This document shows positions 40,906 through 50,486 of a stretch of DNA of 64,000 nt, piece after piece (positions within the stretch are counted from its first letter, which is position 1; each line of letters begins with the position of its first letter). The stretch is taken from positions 372,001 to 436,000 of the forward strand of contig NZ_JACKZY010000001.1 in the NCBI RefSeq assembly GCF_020833685.1, given 5' to 3'. The notes under the pieces were generated by a model. That model did no database searches. It was not told the origin of the DNA and saw only the letters and a list, made by a program, of their open reading frames with translations. Made by a program: the position numbers and the translations under genes. The DNA is from Nitratireductor sp. B36. GTDB taxonomy: Bacteria > Pseudomonadota > Alphaproteobacteria > Rhizobiales > Rhizobiaceae.

Positions 40906-41364
40906 ATGGATGCACGCAGCGGTGGACAAAGGTTCCAACCGGTGATGAACGCCGAAGACGTCAATTCCTATCTGCGCGAAGTATTTCCGCAAGCCTGCAG
41001 CGGAGAGGTTCCCGATTATCGCGCACTCAGCATCTCTCCGGGGCGCTGTACGGTACGGCTGGAAGCGCGCTACCAGCACCTGCGCCCCGGCGACACGGTT
41101 TCCGGCCCATCGCTTTTCGCCCTCGCCGACATAGGCGGCTATGTCTGCGCCCTCTCTCATATCGGTCGCAGAGCCCTCACCGTCACCACCAATCTCAACA
41201 TAAACTTCATGCGCAAGGCCGGCGCCGGCACGGTGGATGGTCATTGCCGCATCCTCAAACTGGGGCGGCGCCTGATGGTTTTCGAGGCCGAACTGATCGC
41301 AGGTGAGCGCGAAGAAATCGTCGCCCATGCCACCGGCACCTATTCCATTCCGCCCGCGGATTGA
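40906..41364 (+). CDS. PaaI-family acyl-CoA thioesterase
   Basis: A 152-residue hotdog-fold thioesterase. The core GDTVSGPSLFALADIGGYVCAL is the catalytic helix region, with the acidic residue in ALADIG. TTNLNINFMRKAG is the typical following strand. The ATG at 40906 has GGGGAGG nine bases upstream; Met codons at 40888 and 40945 are alternatives. It lies upstream of rplM-rpsI. Confidence 0.82.
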   Translation: MDARSGGQRFQPVMNAEDVNSYLREVFPQACSGEVPDYRALSISPGRCTVRLEARYQHLRPGDTVSGPSLFALADIGGYVCALSHIGRRALTVTTNLNINFMRKAGAGTVDGHCRILKLGRRLMVFEAELIAGEREEIVAHATGTYSIPPAD

Positions 41365-41642
41365 GCGGCTTTGCCGCGGAATTTCTGGCATCAGCTCCAT
41401 TTTCATGAGGTATTATGATACCATATTTTTAATTCATTGTTTTTATTTATGTTTTTCAAGCACCAGCCAAGAAAATCAACTTGACGCCATCCCAAACGCT
41501 CTATAGGAAACCATCGCTGCATCTCGAACTGGGGATGCATTGGTTTGTGCTGGCCGTTTCTTCGTGACACGAGACCTCGCAAACACAAGCAACAAGAAAC
41601 GCCCTGCCTTTGGGCCGGGTTCATGAAAGTGGAAAAAGACCC

Positions 41643-42107
41643 ATGAAAACCTTTTCGCAGAAGCCTGCGGAAGTGACGAAGAAGTGGATCCTGATCGACG
41701 CCGAAGGCGTTGTCGTGGGCCGTCTCGCTTCCATCGTTGCAAACCGTCTCCGCGGCAAGCACAAGCCCACCTTCACCCCGCATGTGGACGATGGCGACAA
41801 TGTCATCATCATCAATGCCGACAAGGTGGTCTTCACCGGCAAGAAATACACCGACAAGAAATATTATTGGCACACGGGTCACCCCGGCGGCATCAAGGAG
41901 CGCACAGCGCGCCAGCTGCTCGAGGGCCGGTTCCCCGAGCGCGTGGTCGAAAAAGCTGTTGAGCGTATGATCCCGCGTGGTCCGCTTGGCCGCCGCCAGA
42001 TGAAAAATCTGCGTGTGTACGCCGGCGCCGAGCACCCGCACGCCGCCCAGAACCCGGAGACGCTCGACGTCGCCGCCATGAGCAAGAAGAATGTGAGGGC
42101 CCAGTAA
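41643..42107 (+). CDS. rplM: 50S ribosomal protein L13
   Basis: A 154-residue L13. Sequence marks are [40 protein letters not shown] and [19 protein letters not shown]. The ATG at 41643 fits the family; the frame opens a little earlier. Its TAA overlaps the rpsI ATG by one base (TAATG). The 278-bp leader upstream is AT-rich. Confidence 0.97.
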   Translation: MKTFSQKPAEVTKKWILIDAEGVVVGRLASIVANRLRGKHKPTFTPHVDDGDNVIIINADKVVFTGKKYTDKKYYWHTGHPGGIKERTARQLLEGRFPERVVEKAVERMIPRGPLGRRQMKNLRVYAGAEHPHAAQNPETLDVAAMSKKNVRAQ

Positions 42108-42589
42108 TGGCCGAAATCAACTCCCTTGAAGAGCTGGGTGCGGCAACCGCTGCGCAGACCACCGAGCAGGAAGCTCCGGTGCATGTGCAGAAGCTGGACG
42201 CCCAGGGCCGCGCTTACGCCACCGGCAAGCGCAAGAACGCCATCGCCCGCGTGTGGGTCAAGCCGGGCTCCGGCAAGATCACCGTCAACGGCAAGGAATT
42301 CCAGGCGTATTTCGCTCGCCCGGTCCTGCAGATGATCCTGCAGCAGCCGATCGTCGCAGCCGACCGCAACGGCCAGTATGACATTGTCGCCACCGTCGTC
42401 GGCGGCGGCCTGTCCGGTCAGGCCGGTGCCGTTCGTCATGGCATCTCCAAGGCTCTGACCCATTACGAGCCGGAGCTGCGCGGCGTCCTTAAGAAGGGTG
42501 GCTTCCTGACCCGCGACAGCCGCGTGGTCGAGCGTAAGAAGTACGGCCGCGCCAAGGCTCGCCGTTCGTTCCAGTTCTCCAAGCGCTAA
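42107..42589 (+). CDS. rpsI: 30S ribosomal protein S9
   Basis: A 160-residue S9 ending in the invariant FQFSKR tail that reaches the P-site t[23 protein letters not shown] and [17 protein letters not shown] are diagnostic. It is translationally coupled to rplM and followed by a strong terminator. Confidence 0.97.
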   Translation: MAEINSLEELGAATAAQTTEQEAPVHVQKLDAQGRAYATGKRKNAIARVWVKPGSGKITVNGKEFQAYFARPVLQMILQQPIVAADRNGQYDIVATVVGGGLSGQAGAVRHGISKALTHYEPELRGVLKKGGFLTRDSRVVERKKYGRAKARRSFQFSKR

Positions 42590-42611
42590 GCTTCCAGAAC
42601 TGCCAGACACG

Positions 42612-42640
42612 AAAAAGCGGGCCCTCGGGTCCGCTTTTTT
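42612..42640 (+). terminator. Rho-independent terminator after rpsI
   Basis: Stem AAAAAGCGGGCCC / GGTCCGCTTTTTT with a TCG loop, followed by a T run of six. Confidence 0.85.
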
Positions 42641-42695
42641 CTTGCGCAGAGTTGGGCTTCACCCTACCCATCTGGTTCATCTCAGGAGGAGCGCC

Positions 42696-43643
42696 ATGCC
42701 GTCGAATTCGATCGACCACGCCTTCACCGCCCGCAGCCTGACCGGTGCGGCCAGCGACCCCACCTATGCGGGGGCGCTCTCCTTCATGCGCCGCAAGTTC
42801 ACCAAATCACTGAAGGGCGCTGACGCCGTGGTCTGGGGCATCCCGTTCGACGCAGCCGTCTCCAACCGGCCGGGCGCGCGCTTCGGTCCACAGGCGATCC
42901 GCCGTGCCTCGGCGATCTTCGACAACGATCCTCAATATCCGTTCGGCGCGGATCTGTTCGAGACCATGTCGGTTATCGATTATGGCGACTGCCTGCTCGA
43001 CTATGGCAATCACCAGAAGACACCGGTGACAATTGAGCGCGAGGCGACGAAAATTCTCAAATCCGGCGCGTTCCTACTCTCGCTTGGGGGCGATCATTTC
43101 GTTACCTGGCCGCTGTTGAAAGCCCATGCGGCAAAGCACGGCCCCCTCGCCCTCGTACAGTTCGATGCGCATCAGGACACCTGGTACGACGACGGCAAGC
43201 GGATCGACCATGGCTCCTTCGTTGGCCGCGCGGTGCGCGATGGCGTCATCGATCCGGCCGTGTCCATTCAGGTCGGCATCCGCACCCACGCGCCGGAGGA
43301 TTGCGGCATCGCCATCCTGCACGGCTATGACGTGGAAGAAATGAAGGCCGGCGAGATTGCCGAAGCCGTTCTCGCCCGTGTCGGCCATCGTCCCACCTAT
43401 GTCACCTTCGACATCGACTGCCTCGACCCGGCCTTCGCGCCGGGCACCGGAACGCCCGTGGCCGGTGGCCCATCCAGCGCGAAGATGCTCTCGGTGCTGC
43501 GCCAGCTCGGCGCGCTGGAGATTGTCGGCGCGGATATTGTCGAAATTGCCCCTGCCTATGACCATGCGGATGTGACGGCAATCGCCGGGGCGACCATCGC
43601 CATGCACTATCTCGGCCTTCTCGCGGCACGAAAGCGACGATAA
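42696..43643 (+). CDS. speB: Agmatinase
   Basis: A 315-residue ureohydrolase splitting agmatine (or a related guanidino compound) into putrescine and urea. The manganese ligands are all present: GGDHFVTWP, DAHQDTWYDD and DIDCLDPAFAPGTGTP. The ATG at 42696 follows CAGGAGGAG, which decides the start. It stands between rplM-rpsI and argC. The exact substrate is inferred from family. Confidence 0.9.
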   Translation: MPSNSIDHAFTARSLTGAASDPTYAGALSFMRRKFTKSLKGADAVVWGIPFDAAVSNRPGARFGPQAIRRASAIFDNDPQYPFGADLFETMSVIDYGDCLLDYGNHQKTPVTIEREATKILKSGAFLLSLGGDHFVTWPLLKAHAAKHGPLALVQFDAHQDTWYDDGKRIDHGSFVGRAVRDGVIDPAVSIQVGIRTHAPEDCGIAILHGYDVEEMKAGEIAEAVLARVGHRPTYVTFDIDCLDPAFAPGTGTPVAGGPSSAKMLSVLRQLGALEIVGADIVEIAPAYDHADVTAIAGATIAMHYLGLLAARKRR

Positions 43644-43733
43644 GAGCTGAAGCATCAATTCAGGCGCTTTACGGGTTGATTCCGAACGCGTGCGTAACCA
43701 GTTGAAATACGACTCTTTTCCAGGACTGATATC

Positions 43734-44663
43734 ATGACGGCGAAAATCTTCATCGACGGCGAACACGGCACCACCGGCCTGCAGATCAGGGCGCGACTGG
43801 CCGAGCGCCGCGACATTGAGGTGATTTCCATTCCCGCCGAGAAGCGCAAGGATCCGGCAGCACGTGCAGAATTCCTCAATGCAGCCGACATCGCCATCCT
43901 GTGCCTGCCGGATGATGCAGCGCGCGAAAGCGTCTCGTTGATCGGGAATGATACCACGCGCGTTATCGACGCCTCCACGGCCCATCGCGTCGCCGAGGGC
44001 TGGGTCTATGGCTTTGCCGAGATGGACAAGGCGCAGAGTGCAGCGATCCGCGATGCCAAACGTGTCGCCAATCCCGGTTGCTGGCCGCAGGGCTCCATCG
44101 CCTTCTTGCGTCCGCTTATCACTGCAGATCTTTTGCCCGCCAATCTCCCCGTCACCGTCAATGGCATCTCAGGCTATTCGGGTGGTGGGCGCACCATGAT
44201 CGAGGACTATGAGGCCAAAGGCGCTGAAGCACCGGATTTCATGCCATACGGGCTCACCCTGAATCACAAGCATCTGCCGGAACTGCAAACCTATGCACGG
44301 CTTGCCGAAACACCGCTGATGCAGCCAGCGGTCGGCAATTTTGCACAAGGAATGCTGACCGCCCTACCCCTGCAACTCGGCCAGCTCGACCGTGTGCCCT
44401 CCGGTGCCGAGCTCCATGCAGCACTTGCCGACCATTACGGGGCGATCGACAATGGCGTGGTCAAGGTTGCCCCGCTCGCGTCAGTCGAGCGTACGGCGGA
44501 TATCGATCCGCAAATTCACAACAACACCAACACGATGACGCTCCATGTCTTTGCCAATGACGCCCGCGCGCAGGCGCTCCTCATCGCTGTCTACGACAAT
44601 CTGGGCAAGGGTGCCTCAGGAGCGGCCGTTCAGAACATGGACCTGATGCTGGAAGGACTCTGA
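43734..44663 (+). CDS. argC: N-acetyl-gamma-glutamyl-phosphate reductase (short type)
   Basis: A 309-residue NADPH-dependent reductase of arginine biosynthesis. It is of the short type 2 form, beginning MTAKIFIDGEHGTTGLQIRA. The catalytic Cys lies in VANPGCWPQG. SGYSGGGRTMIEDYE is the substrate-binding loop. In rhizobia it usually follows rplM-rpsI, with agmatinase sometimes between, as here. Confidence 0.94.
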   Translation: MTAKIFIDGEHGTTGLQIRARLAERRDIEVISIPAEKRKDPAARAEFLNAADIAILCLPDDAARESVSLIGNDTTRVIDASTAHRVAEGWVYGFAEMDKAQSAAIRDAKRVANPGCWPQGSIAFLRPLITADLLPANLPVTVNGISGYSGGGRTMIEDYEAKGAEAPDFMPYGLTLNHKHLPELQTYARLAETPLMQPAVGNFAQGMLTALPLQLGQLDRVPSGAELHAALADHYGAIDNGVVKVAPLASVERTADIDPQIHNNTNTMTLHVFANDARAQALLIAVYDNLGKGASGAAVQNMDLMLEGL

Positions 44664-44684
44664 GCTTCGGCTGATGGAAAAATG

Positions 44685-44714
44685 AAGGCGCGCCCTGAAG
44701 GACGCGCCTTTTTT
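44685..44714 (+). terminator. Terminator between argC and ctaA
   Basis: Eight-bp stem AAGGCGCG / CGCGCCTT with a ten-base loop, then a T run. The two genes converge here, and the minus strand also ends in a short T run, so it may serve both. Confidence 0.75.
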
Positions 44715-44734
44715 CTTTGGCGATTTGCCTGAAA

Positions 44735-45871
44735 TTATACGGCGGCGTAGACCTCGTCCTCGTCACGGCTGTGGCGTGATGGCTCAGGCAGAGGATAAGG
44801 CCCCTTGGTCGCGCGCCAGTGAGCGCAGGCGAAGAAGAGCACGCCAAGCGCCATTCCCTGATGGGTGAGCGCCACATCGATGGGCACGACCATGATGAGA
44901 GTCATGATGCCAACGGTCGCCTGAGCCATCACGAGAACCCCGAAAAGGATGGTGCGGCGCGCATGCGGCGTTCCCGGCTCCCGGCGCATCACGAACACGA
45001 TCTGCCAAACGGCAAGGATCAGAAGCGCATAGGCACCGAGCCTGTGCACGAATTGCACCATTTTCGGGTTCTCGAAGAAATTGATCCAGGCCGGCGTCTG
45101 CGCAAACAGCCCTCCTGGGAACAGCGCACCGTCCATCAGCGGCCAGGTGTTGTAGGTCATACCGGCGCGCAGGCCGGCCACGAGGCCGCCGAGATAAATC
45201 TGAAACAGAACCGCAATCACCATCCAGCCGGCAAAGCGGCGAACACTTTCATCGGCTTTGCCGGTCGTGTGCGGTGCAAGGCCACGCGCAACGAGAGCGG
45301 TGGCAGCGAAGATCAGGCAGGCGATGGTGAGGTGCGTGGCAAGCCGGTACTGGCTCACATCGACCCGATCCACCAGTCCGGAAGCAACCATCCACCAGCC
45401 GACCGCCCCCTGCAGTCCGCCCAAGGCAAGTATTCCCAGAAGCTTCGGTTTCAGGCTGTTTTCCAGTCGCCCCGTCAGCCAGAAAAAGGCAAGCGGAAGG
45501 GCGAAAACGAATCCGACCCCGCGCGCAAGAAGCCTGTGCGCCCACTCCCACCAGAAGATCGTCTTGAACGCATCAAGGCTCATCCCCTTGTTGACCTGCT
45601 GATATTCGGGAATCTGGCGGTACTTCTCCAGTTCCTCCTGCCATTCGGCCTCGCTCAGCGGTGGGATGACACCGTGTATCGGCTTCCACTCCGTGATGGA
45701 AAGGCCTGATTCCGTCAGCCGCGTCGCCCCGCCGACGATCACCAGGGCGAACAAGGTCAAAAGCACGAAGTAAAGCCAGAAGCGAACGAATTTGCGGTTC
45801 CGCAGAAGGGTCTCCTGCGAGACATCTGCCCTTTCAGCACTGGAAGCGGTCATATTCACAGCGTCAGCCAT
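44735..45871 (-). CDS. ctaA: Heme A synthase
   Basis: A 378-residue, eight-helix membrane protein converting heme O to heme A for aa3-type cytochrome oxidase. Signatures include [20 protein letters not shown], the type [17 protein letters not shown] loop, [10 protein letters not shown] and [10 protein letters not shown] with heme-ligand histidines. The frame opens at 45934; the ATG at 45871 ([10 protein letters not shown]) is preferred. Confidence 0.94.
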   Translation of the reverse strand: MADAVNMTASSAERADVSQETLLRNRKFVRFWLYFVLLTLFALVIVGGATRLTESGLSITEWKPIHGVIPPLSEAEWQEELEKYRQIPEYQQVNKGMSLDAFKTIFWWEWAHRLLARGVGFVFALPLAFFWLTGRLENSLKPKLLGILALGGLQGAVGWWMVASGLVDRVDVSQYRLATHLTIACLIFAATALVARGLAPHTTGKADESVRRFAGWMVIAVLFQIYLGGLVAGLRAGMTYNTWPLMDGALFPGGLFAQTPAWINFFENPKMVQFVHRLGAYALLILAVWQIVFVMRREPGTPHARRTILFGVLVMAQATVGIMTLIMVVPIDVALTHQGMALGVLFFACAHWRATKGPYPLPEPSRHSRDEDEVYAAV

Positions 45872-46020
45872 CGTCATTTTGAACGTTGACCGTTGGTGAA
45901 CCAAAGCCCTCCGACTTGCAAGCTGAACTGCCACCTGCGCGACAAGCCGTCGCGCAGGAGAAGGTGCGCGATTGCATCGCCTCGCCCCGCGCTCTATGAA
46001 GCACGCAAAAGGTGTTTTTC

Positions 46021-46236
46021 ATGCCCGTACGTCTGCGAAAATTCATTGGCATGGTTGCGCTCGTTGCGCTTGTGGCCATTTACGCCATCCTCTCGACAGC
46101 GATCGCCGTCGCCCAGCTTGCCCAGTCAGGGCCACTGATCCACCTCGCCTATTTCTTCCTGACCGGCCTCCTGTGGATCATACCAGCCATGTTCATCATC
46201 CGGTGGATGATCGGCAAGCCTGAGCACGACGCCTGA
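46021..46236 (+). CDS. DUF2842 family membrane protein
   Basis: A 71-residue protein with two membrane helices (about 8-28 and 38-60), beginning MPVRLRKFIGMVALVALVA. The length and the FLTGLLWIIPAMFIIRWM segment match DUF2842. It is divergent from ctaA, the usual rhizobial arrangement. Function is unknown. An upstream GTG at 46012 could also start it. Confidence 0.85.
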   Translation: MPVRLRKFIGMVALVALVAIYAILSTAIAVAQLAQSGPLIHLAYFFLTGLLWIIPAMFIIRWMIGKPEHDA

Positions 46237-46317
46237 CCCGTCGATTGTTCTTTCACCTTTTATCGCTACAAAGAAACGGCGCTGCCGGAAGGGCGGCTTC
46301 GACGACAGCGATGGAAG

Positions 46318-47502
46318 ATGACGTTTGCCGAGCAACCAAAACGCATTCCTTCTGCCAGCATGAACGGCGAAGGCAATCTCAGGGTCGAGGTTTGCGATGC
46401 CAGTGCTGTAGCCCTGGAGCGCTACCGCAAAGACTGCGCCGAGGCGGGCTTCATGCCGGCCCAAAGCCCCGATTGGGTTTCGGCCTGGACGAAACATACG
46501 CCTCATCCTGCCATCCTGGTGCGCCTTTGCGACGGACAGGGGCATCTCATGAGCCTGGCCCTCGAAATCGTCAAAAAGGGCGGCTTCCGCCTCGCCCGCT
46601 TCATAAGCAACAGGCACGCCAACGGTAATTTCCCGGCATTGCACCTGCGGGTTCGTGATGGTCTTCCCGAAACGCATCGGACTGCACTTCGCGATGGCAT
46701 CCGACAAGCCCGGCCAGACATTGACGCTTTGGTTCTCGAACGGCAGCTGCGCCATTGCAACGGTCAGGAGAACCCCCTGCTGGGCTGGCCACATAATGAC
46801 AGTCCCAATGTCTCGCTGGCGGTCAATCTTGACGGTGGCTTTGACGCCGTGCTCGCGCGTTCAAGCGGCAAACGGAAGCGAAAGCAGCATCGCTCTCAGG
46901 CCCGCAAGCTGGAGGCGGCCGGTAAGGTCGAACGACGTCTCGCCCGTTCACGCGCCGAAGCTGAAGTGATGCTGAACGCCTTCTTTGACATGAAGGCGCA
47001 CCGCTTCGCCCAGATGGGGATTCAGAATGTTTTTGCACCTGACGCGGTGAAAGACGCGTTTCGGACACTGTTTGGTGATGCGGCCGAGACGCAAGATCCG
47101 CGCTTTGTGCTTCACGGGCTTGAAGTGGCCGGAAAGCTTCGTGCCGTAACAGGCTCAAGCCGCACGGGCGATCGACTGGTCTGCGAGTTCAGTTCAATCG
47201 CGGACGATGAATTGACCGATGCCAGCCCCGGCCGTTTCCTCTTCTATGAGAACATTCAGGAAGCCTGTTCGGAAGGGCTGAAGGTCTATGATTTCAGTGT
47301 TGGCGACGAGTATTACAAACGTCTGTGGTGCGACCTGGAAACCATCCAGTTCGACACTTTCGTGCCCCTCACCGAAAAAGGCCGCATTTTGACTTTTGGG
47401 TTGTCCGCGGCCGCGCGCGCCAAACATGTGATCAACAATGATCCGCGTCTATGGCGTGTCGCGAAGGCCTTGCGTCGCCGGCTCAGCTCAGCGAATGGCT
47501 GA
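46318..47502 (+). CDS. CelD/BcsL-like GNAT acetyltransferase
   Basis: A 394-residue double-GNAT protein of the CelD/BcsL type (PF13480 region about 185-330, starting KRKRKQHRSQARKLEAAG). These act in exopolysaccharide or cellulose decoration. The C-terminal YDFSVGDEYYKRLWCDLETI is a family hallmark. It sits at the left end of the exopolysaccharide locus and converges with the co-polymerase gene 15 bp away. The acyl acceptor is inferred to be a polysaccharide precursor. Confidence 0.85.
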   Translation: MTFAEQPKRIPSASMNGEGNLRVEVCDASAVALERYRKDCAEAGFMPAQSPDWVSAWTKHTPHPAILVRLCDGQGHLMSLALEIVKKGGFRLARFISNRHANGNFPALHLRVRDGLPETHRTALRDGIRQARPDIDALVLERQLRHCNGQENPLLGWPHNDSPNVSLAVNLDGGFDAVLARSSGKRKRKQHRSQARKLEAAGKVERRLARSRAEAEVMLNAFFDMKAHRFAQMGIQNVFAPDAVKDAFRTLFGDAAETQDPRFVLHGLEVAGKLRAVTGSSRTGDRLVCEFSSIADDELTDASPGRFLFYENIQEACSEGLKVYDFSVGDEYYKRLWCDLETIQFDTFVPLTEKGRILTFGLSAAARAKHVINNDPRLWRVAKALRRRLSSANG

Positions 47503-47517
47503 GCCCAATTGCGGGAA

Positions 47518-49686
47518 TCAGGCCGCGTCACGTCCAGGAGGCGCAGGCGGCATGCTGTAGCCAGCAGGCGAAACCAATATGGGTGCGTCGACACCGCTGT
47601 CCCGCAACTCGTCCAGCATCTCCAGAACGAGTTCCCCCTCTTCCGGATCAATCATGCTGACAAGCACTTCCGTATCGGAGGAGAGAAGACGACGGATTGC
47701 CTGCGCATCCGTCGGACCGCATTCGACAATCACCACATCATAGGCAGCCGACAAAGACTCCATGATGATCGGCAGCCGGTCCGCCGCACGCATGGCGCGC
47801 TGCGGGTCAGCCGTGCCGACTGGAATAATGTGACACTCCGAAAAGAGGTCGTTGTGGATCACATCGGCAAATTGCGCCTCGGAGGCGAGAAGGTTGGTGA
47901 TGCCGGCATAGGCTGTGCTTTCGAGCATGGGCAAAGAAGCTGCACCCGATGCAGTCAGATCAAGAAGCAGAACGCGCAGGCCGGAATCGGCCACATCCCG
48001 CGCGACCAGAACCGATGCCGCAGCAGCCTCATCGCCTTCCGGCGAGATGAACAGGGCGCGGGTGGCGCCTCCGGTCACGAGCCGTTCAGATGCCTGTTCA
48101 ATATTGATTTCGCCGTAGCGGGCCACGGGTTCCGGCTTACGCTGCTCCTCCGGTTCAGGAATGGAGGCCGAGACCATCTTCCCGGCAGGAACGGATTTGG
48201 AAACCCCGGACAAGGGGGCCCCGACATCAACCAAAGGTTCAGCACGCGGCATTCGCGCGGTCGCGGGCACCGGAGCGGCAACACCGCTGGTCGGACGCAT
48301 GGCACGGCCGCTGAACAGCTCCTGCAGTAGCGTGATGATGGCCATGATCAACAGCGATGCGACAAAGGCAGCCACCGTGATTGGCATGATCTTGGGAAAA
48401 TATGGCTCACTTGGCGTGATGGCGCGCGAGAAGATGCGAACATCCGCGGGCAGATAATTGCGATCACTGCGGGATGCCGCTTCGCGGTAGCGCGTCAGAT
48501 AGGATTCCAGCAATTCGCGCTGGGCGGCTGCCTCCCGCTCCAACGCGCGAAGTTCCACCTGCTCTTCTTCTGCAACCGCGGATGCGGCTTTCAGTCTATT
48601 GAGTTCCGCAGTCAGCTCTTCTTCGCGTCTTTGGGCCGTCGCGGCTTCGGCCTCGAACCCGGCGAGAACCTTGTTGGCTTCGCTCCTGATTTGCGTGTCA
48701 AGATCAGCGAGCTGCGAACGCAGGGCCCGGATGCGTGGATGATTGCCAAGGAGCGTCGTCGAAAGGTCGGCTATCTGTGCGTTGAGTTCCACCTGGCGTT
48801 CACGCAAGCGCTGAATGAGGGGCGATGCCATGACTTCTGGCAGAGTTTCCACGGCGGCACCGCTTTGCAGCGCGCTACGCACAGACTCTGCCTGGGCCGT
48901 CGCTGCCGACCGATTGGCGCGGGTGCGAGACAGCTCGCTCGACAGTTCGGCAAGCTGCTGCGTCGCCAGGACTGTGTTGTTCTGACCAAGCAAAAGATCA
49001 GACTGCGCGCGATATTCGGCGACGCGGGCTTCGGCTTCCTTTACACGCTCGCGCAGATCCTCGATTTCCGGTTCAAGCCACTGAGTCGCGCTGGTGTTTG
49101 ACTGGAGCTTCGCCTCGCTTTGCATGGCGACATAGGCGTCGGCCACCGCGTTTGGAATTTCAGCCGCAAGCTTTGGATCCTCGGAAGAAAACTCGATAAC
49201 GATGACTCGCGAATTCTCCACGCGATAGACGGTAAGACGCTCACGGAAAGCGCGCAGAACCTTTTCTTCCTGTGTCCCTTCGACAGGAGCGCTCTTCAGC
49301 CCCGCCATCACCAGCAGGCCGGACAGGAAAGAGCCACCGCCACCGGCGAACTCTCCCCGGTTGGCGAGATTGTATTTCTCCGCCACACTCGTGAGGATCT
49401 CCGTGGATGTGATCAGTTCGACCTGGCTTGCCACGCCCTCGCCGTCAAGGATCGGCCGGTCCCCGTCATTCACGCCCTGCGGGCGGGTATAAACGGATTC
49501 GCGGGTCTCGATCAGCAGCCGCGTTTGGGCCCGATATTGTGGTGTGACGGTGTAGGTGACGGCAAAAACCAGTCCCGTGATGACAAGCGCGGCGAAGAGA
49601 ATGCGTGGCCATTTACGCCGAACGCCGGCAAAAAGCCGACCCAGGTCGACATCCACGTCACCATGCGCGATCTGATCGCTGTTCAT
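47518..49686 (-). CDS. Wzz/ExoP-like polysaccharide co-polymerase with degenerate kinase domain
   Basis: A protein of about 722 residues. The N-terminal Wzz domain has a first helix near WPRILFAALVITGLVFAVTY, long coiled coils (about 190-420) and a second helix near PITVAAFVASLLIMAII. The C-terminal 190 residues align with bacterial tyrosine autokinases (BY-kinases), but Walker A is replaced by SPEGDEAAAAS and the Walker A' aspartates by LLLDLTASG, and no Tyr cluster ends the protein. It should regulate chain length or export without kinase activity. The ATG at 49686 is chosen over 49716. Confidence 0.85.
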   Translation of the reverse strand: MNSDQIAHGDVDVDLGRLFAGVRRKWPRILFAALVITGLVFAVTYTVTPQYRAQTRLLIETRESVYTRPQGVNDGDRPILDGEGVASQVELITSTEILTSVAEKYNLANRGEFAGGGGSFLSGLLVMAGLKSAPVEGTQEEKVLRAFRERLTVYRVENSRVIVIEFSSEDPKLAAEIPNAVADAYVAMQSEAKLQSNTSATQWLEPEIEDLRERVKEAEARVAEYRAQSDLLLGQNNTVLATQQLAELSSELSRTRANRSAATAQAESVRSALQSGAAVETLPEVMASPLIQRLRERQVELNAQIADLSTTLLGNHPRIRALRSQLADLDTQIRSEANKVLAGFEAEAATAQRREEELTAELNRLKAASAVAEEEQVELRALEREAAAQRELLESYLTRYREAASRSDRNYLPADVRIFSRAITPSEPYFPKIMPITVAAFVASLLIMAIITLLQELFSGRAMRPTSGVAAPVPATARMPRAEPLVDVGAPLSGVSKSVPAGKMVSASIPEPEEQRKPEPVARYGEINIEQASERLVTGGATRALFISPEGDEAAAASVLVARDVADSGLRVLLLDLTASGAASLPMLESTAYAGITNLLASEAQFADVIHNDLFSECHIIPVGTADPQRAMRAADRLPIIMESLSAAYDVVIVECGPTDAQAIRRLLSSDTEVLVSMIDPEEGELVLEMLDELRDSGVDAPILVSPAGYSMPPAPPGRDAA

Positions 49687-49922
49687 CCAGTTGGCTCCCA
49701 ATCTGCTTGCCGCCAAGGTAAACGGGCATAGTAACCAGCCGGTTAAAGCCTCGCGTCAGCCGTTAAAGGGTAAATACATGCCCGTTATGGGGGCATAAGG
49801 CGTGGCTTTACCCGACATTAACCCTAACGGATGGATAAGACGAGCATGGTGCCTGCTCTGGCGGCAACGTCGCAAGCGGTTCAGAGGCGGGACTCGATGA
49901 CGTCAGAGGTTTGCAGTCGGTC

Positions 49923-50486
49923 ATGATGAAAACAGCCAAACTCCTCCCTGTGCTGGCAGCACTCATTCTTGCTGCGGGCTGTTCGGGGTATCGCCCGGCA
50001 CCAGCGGCATTCCACGAAGCGCTCTATCAGCCTTATGTGCTCGACGCGGGAGACTCACTGCGGGTGACCGTTTTCGACCAGGACAATCTGACCAACACCT
50101 ACAGTGTCGACCAGTCCGGATACATTGCCTTCCCGCTGATCGGCTCGGTTGCTGCCCGGGGCAAAACCTCCAAACAGGTGGAACAGGCAATCGCCAGCAT
50201 GCTGAGGCAGGGTTATCTTCGCGACCCCGATGTGACGGTCGAAATTGATCGCTACCGTCCGGTGTTTGTCATGGGTGAAGTGGGGTCTCCCGGCCAATAC
50301 TCCTATGTTCCGGGGATGACGGTTCAAAAGGCTGTCGCTGCTGCCGGCGGTTTCAGCGCCCGGGCCAATCAGAGCAATGTCGACATCACCCGTGACATCA
50401 ATGGCAAGGTCCTGACAGGTCGCGTCGTCACCTCCGATCCGCTTCTCCCTGGTGACACGGTCTATGTCCGCGAACGCCTTTTCTGA
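49923..50486 (+). CDS. Wza/ExoF-like polysaccharide export lipoprotein
   Basis: A 187-residue lipoprotein with a signal peptide and lipobox LAAGC (MKTAKLLPVLAALILAAGC). The body holds the polysaccharide export domain (YVLDAGDSLRVTVFDQDNLT) and an SLBB region (VFVMGEVGSPGQYSYVPGMT). At this length it is the short, ExoF-type form without extra SLBB repeats. It is divergent from the co-polymerase gene, and its end overlaps the next gene by 23 bp. Confidence 0.88.
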   Translation: MMKTAKLLPVLAALILAAGCSGYRPAPAAFHEALYQPYVLDAGDSLRVTVFDQDNLTNTYSVDQSGYIAFPLIGSVAARGKTSKQVEQAIASMLRQGYLRDPDVTVEIDRYRPVFVMGEVGSPGQYSYVPGMTVQKAVAAAGGFSARANQSNVDITRDINGKVLTGRVVTSDPLLPGDTVYVRERLF

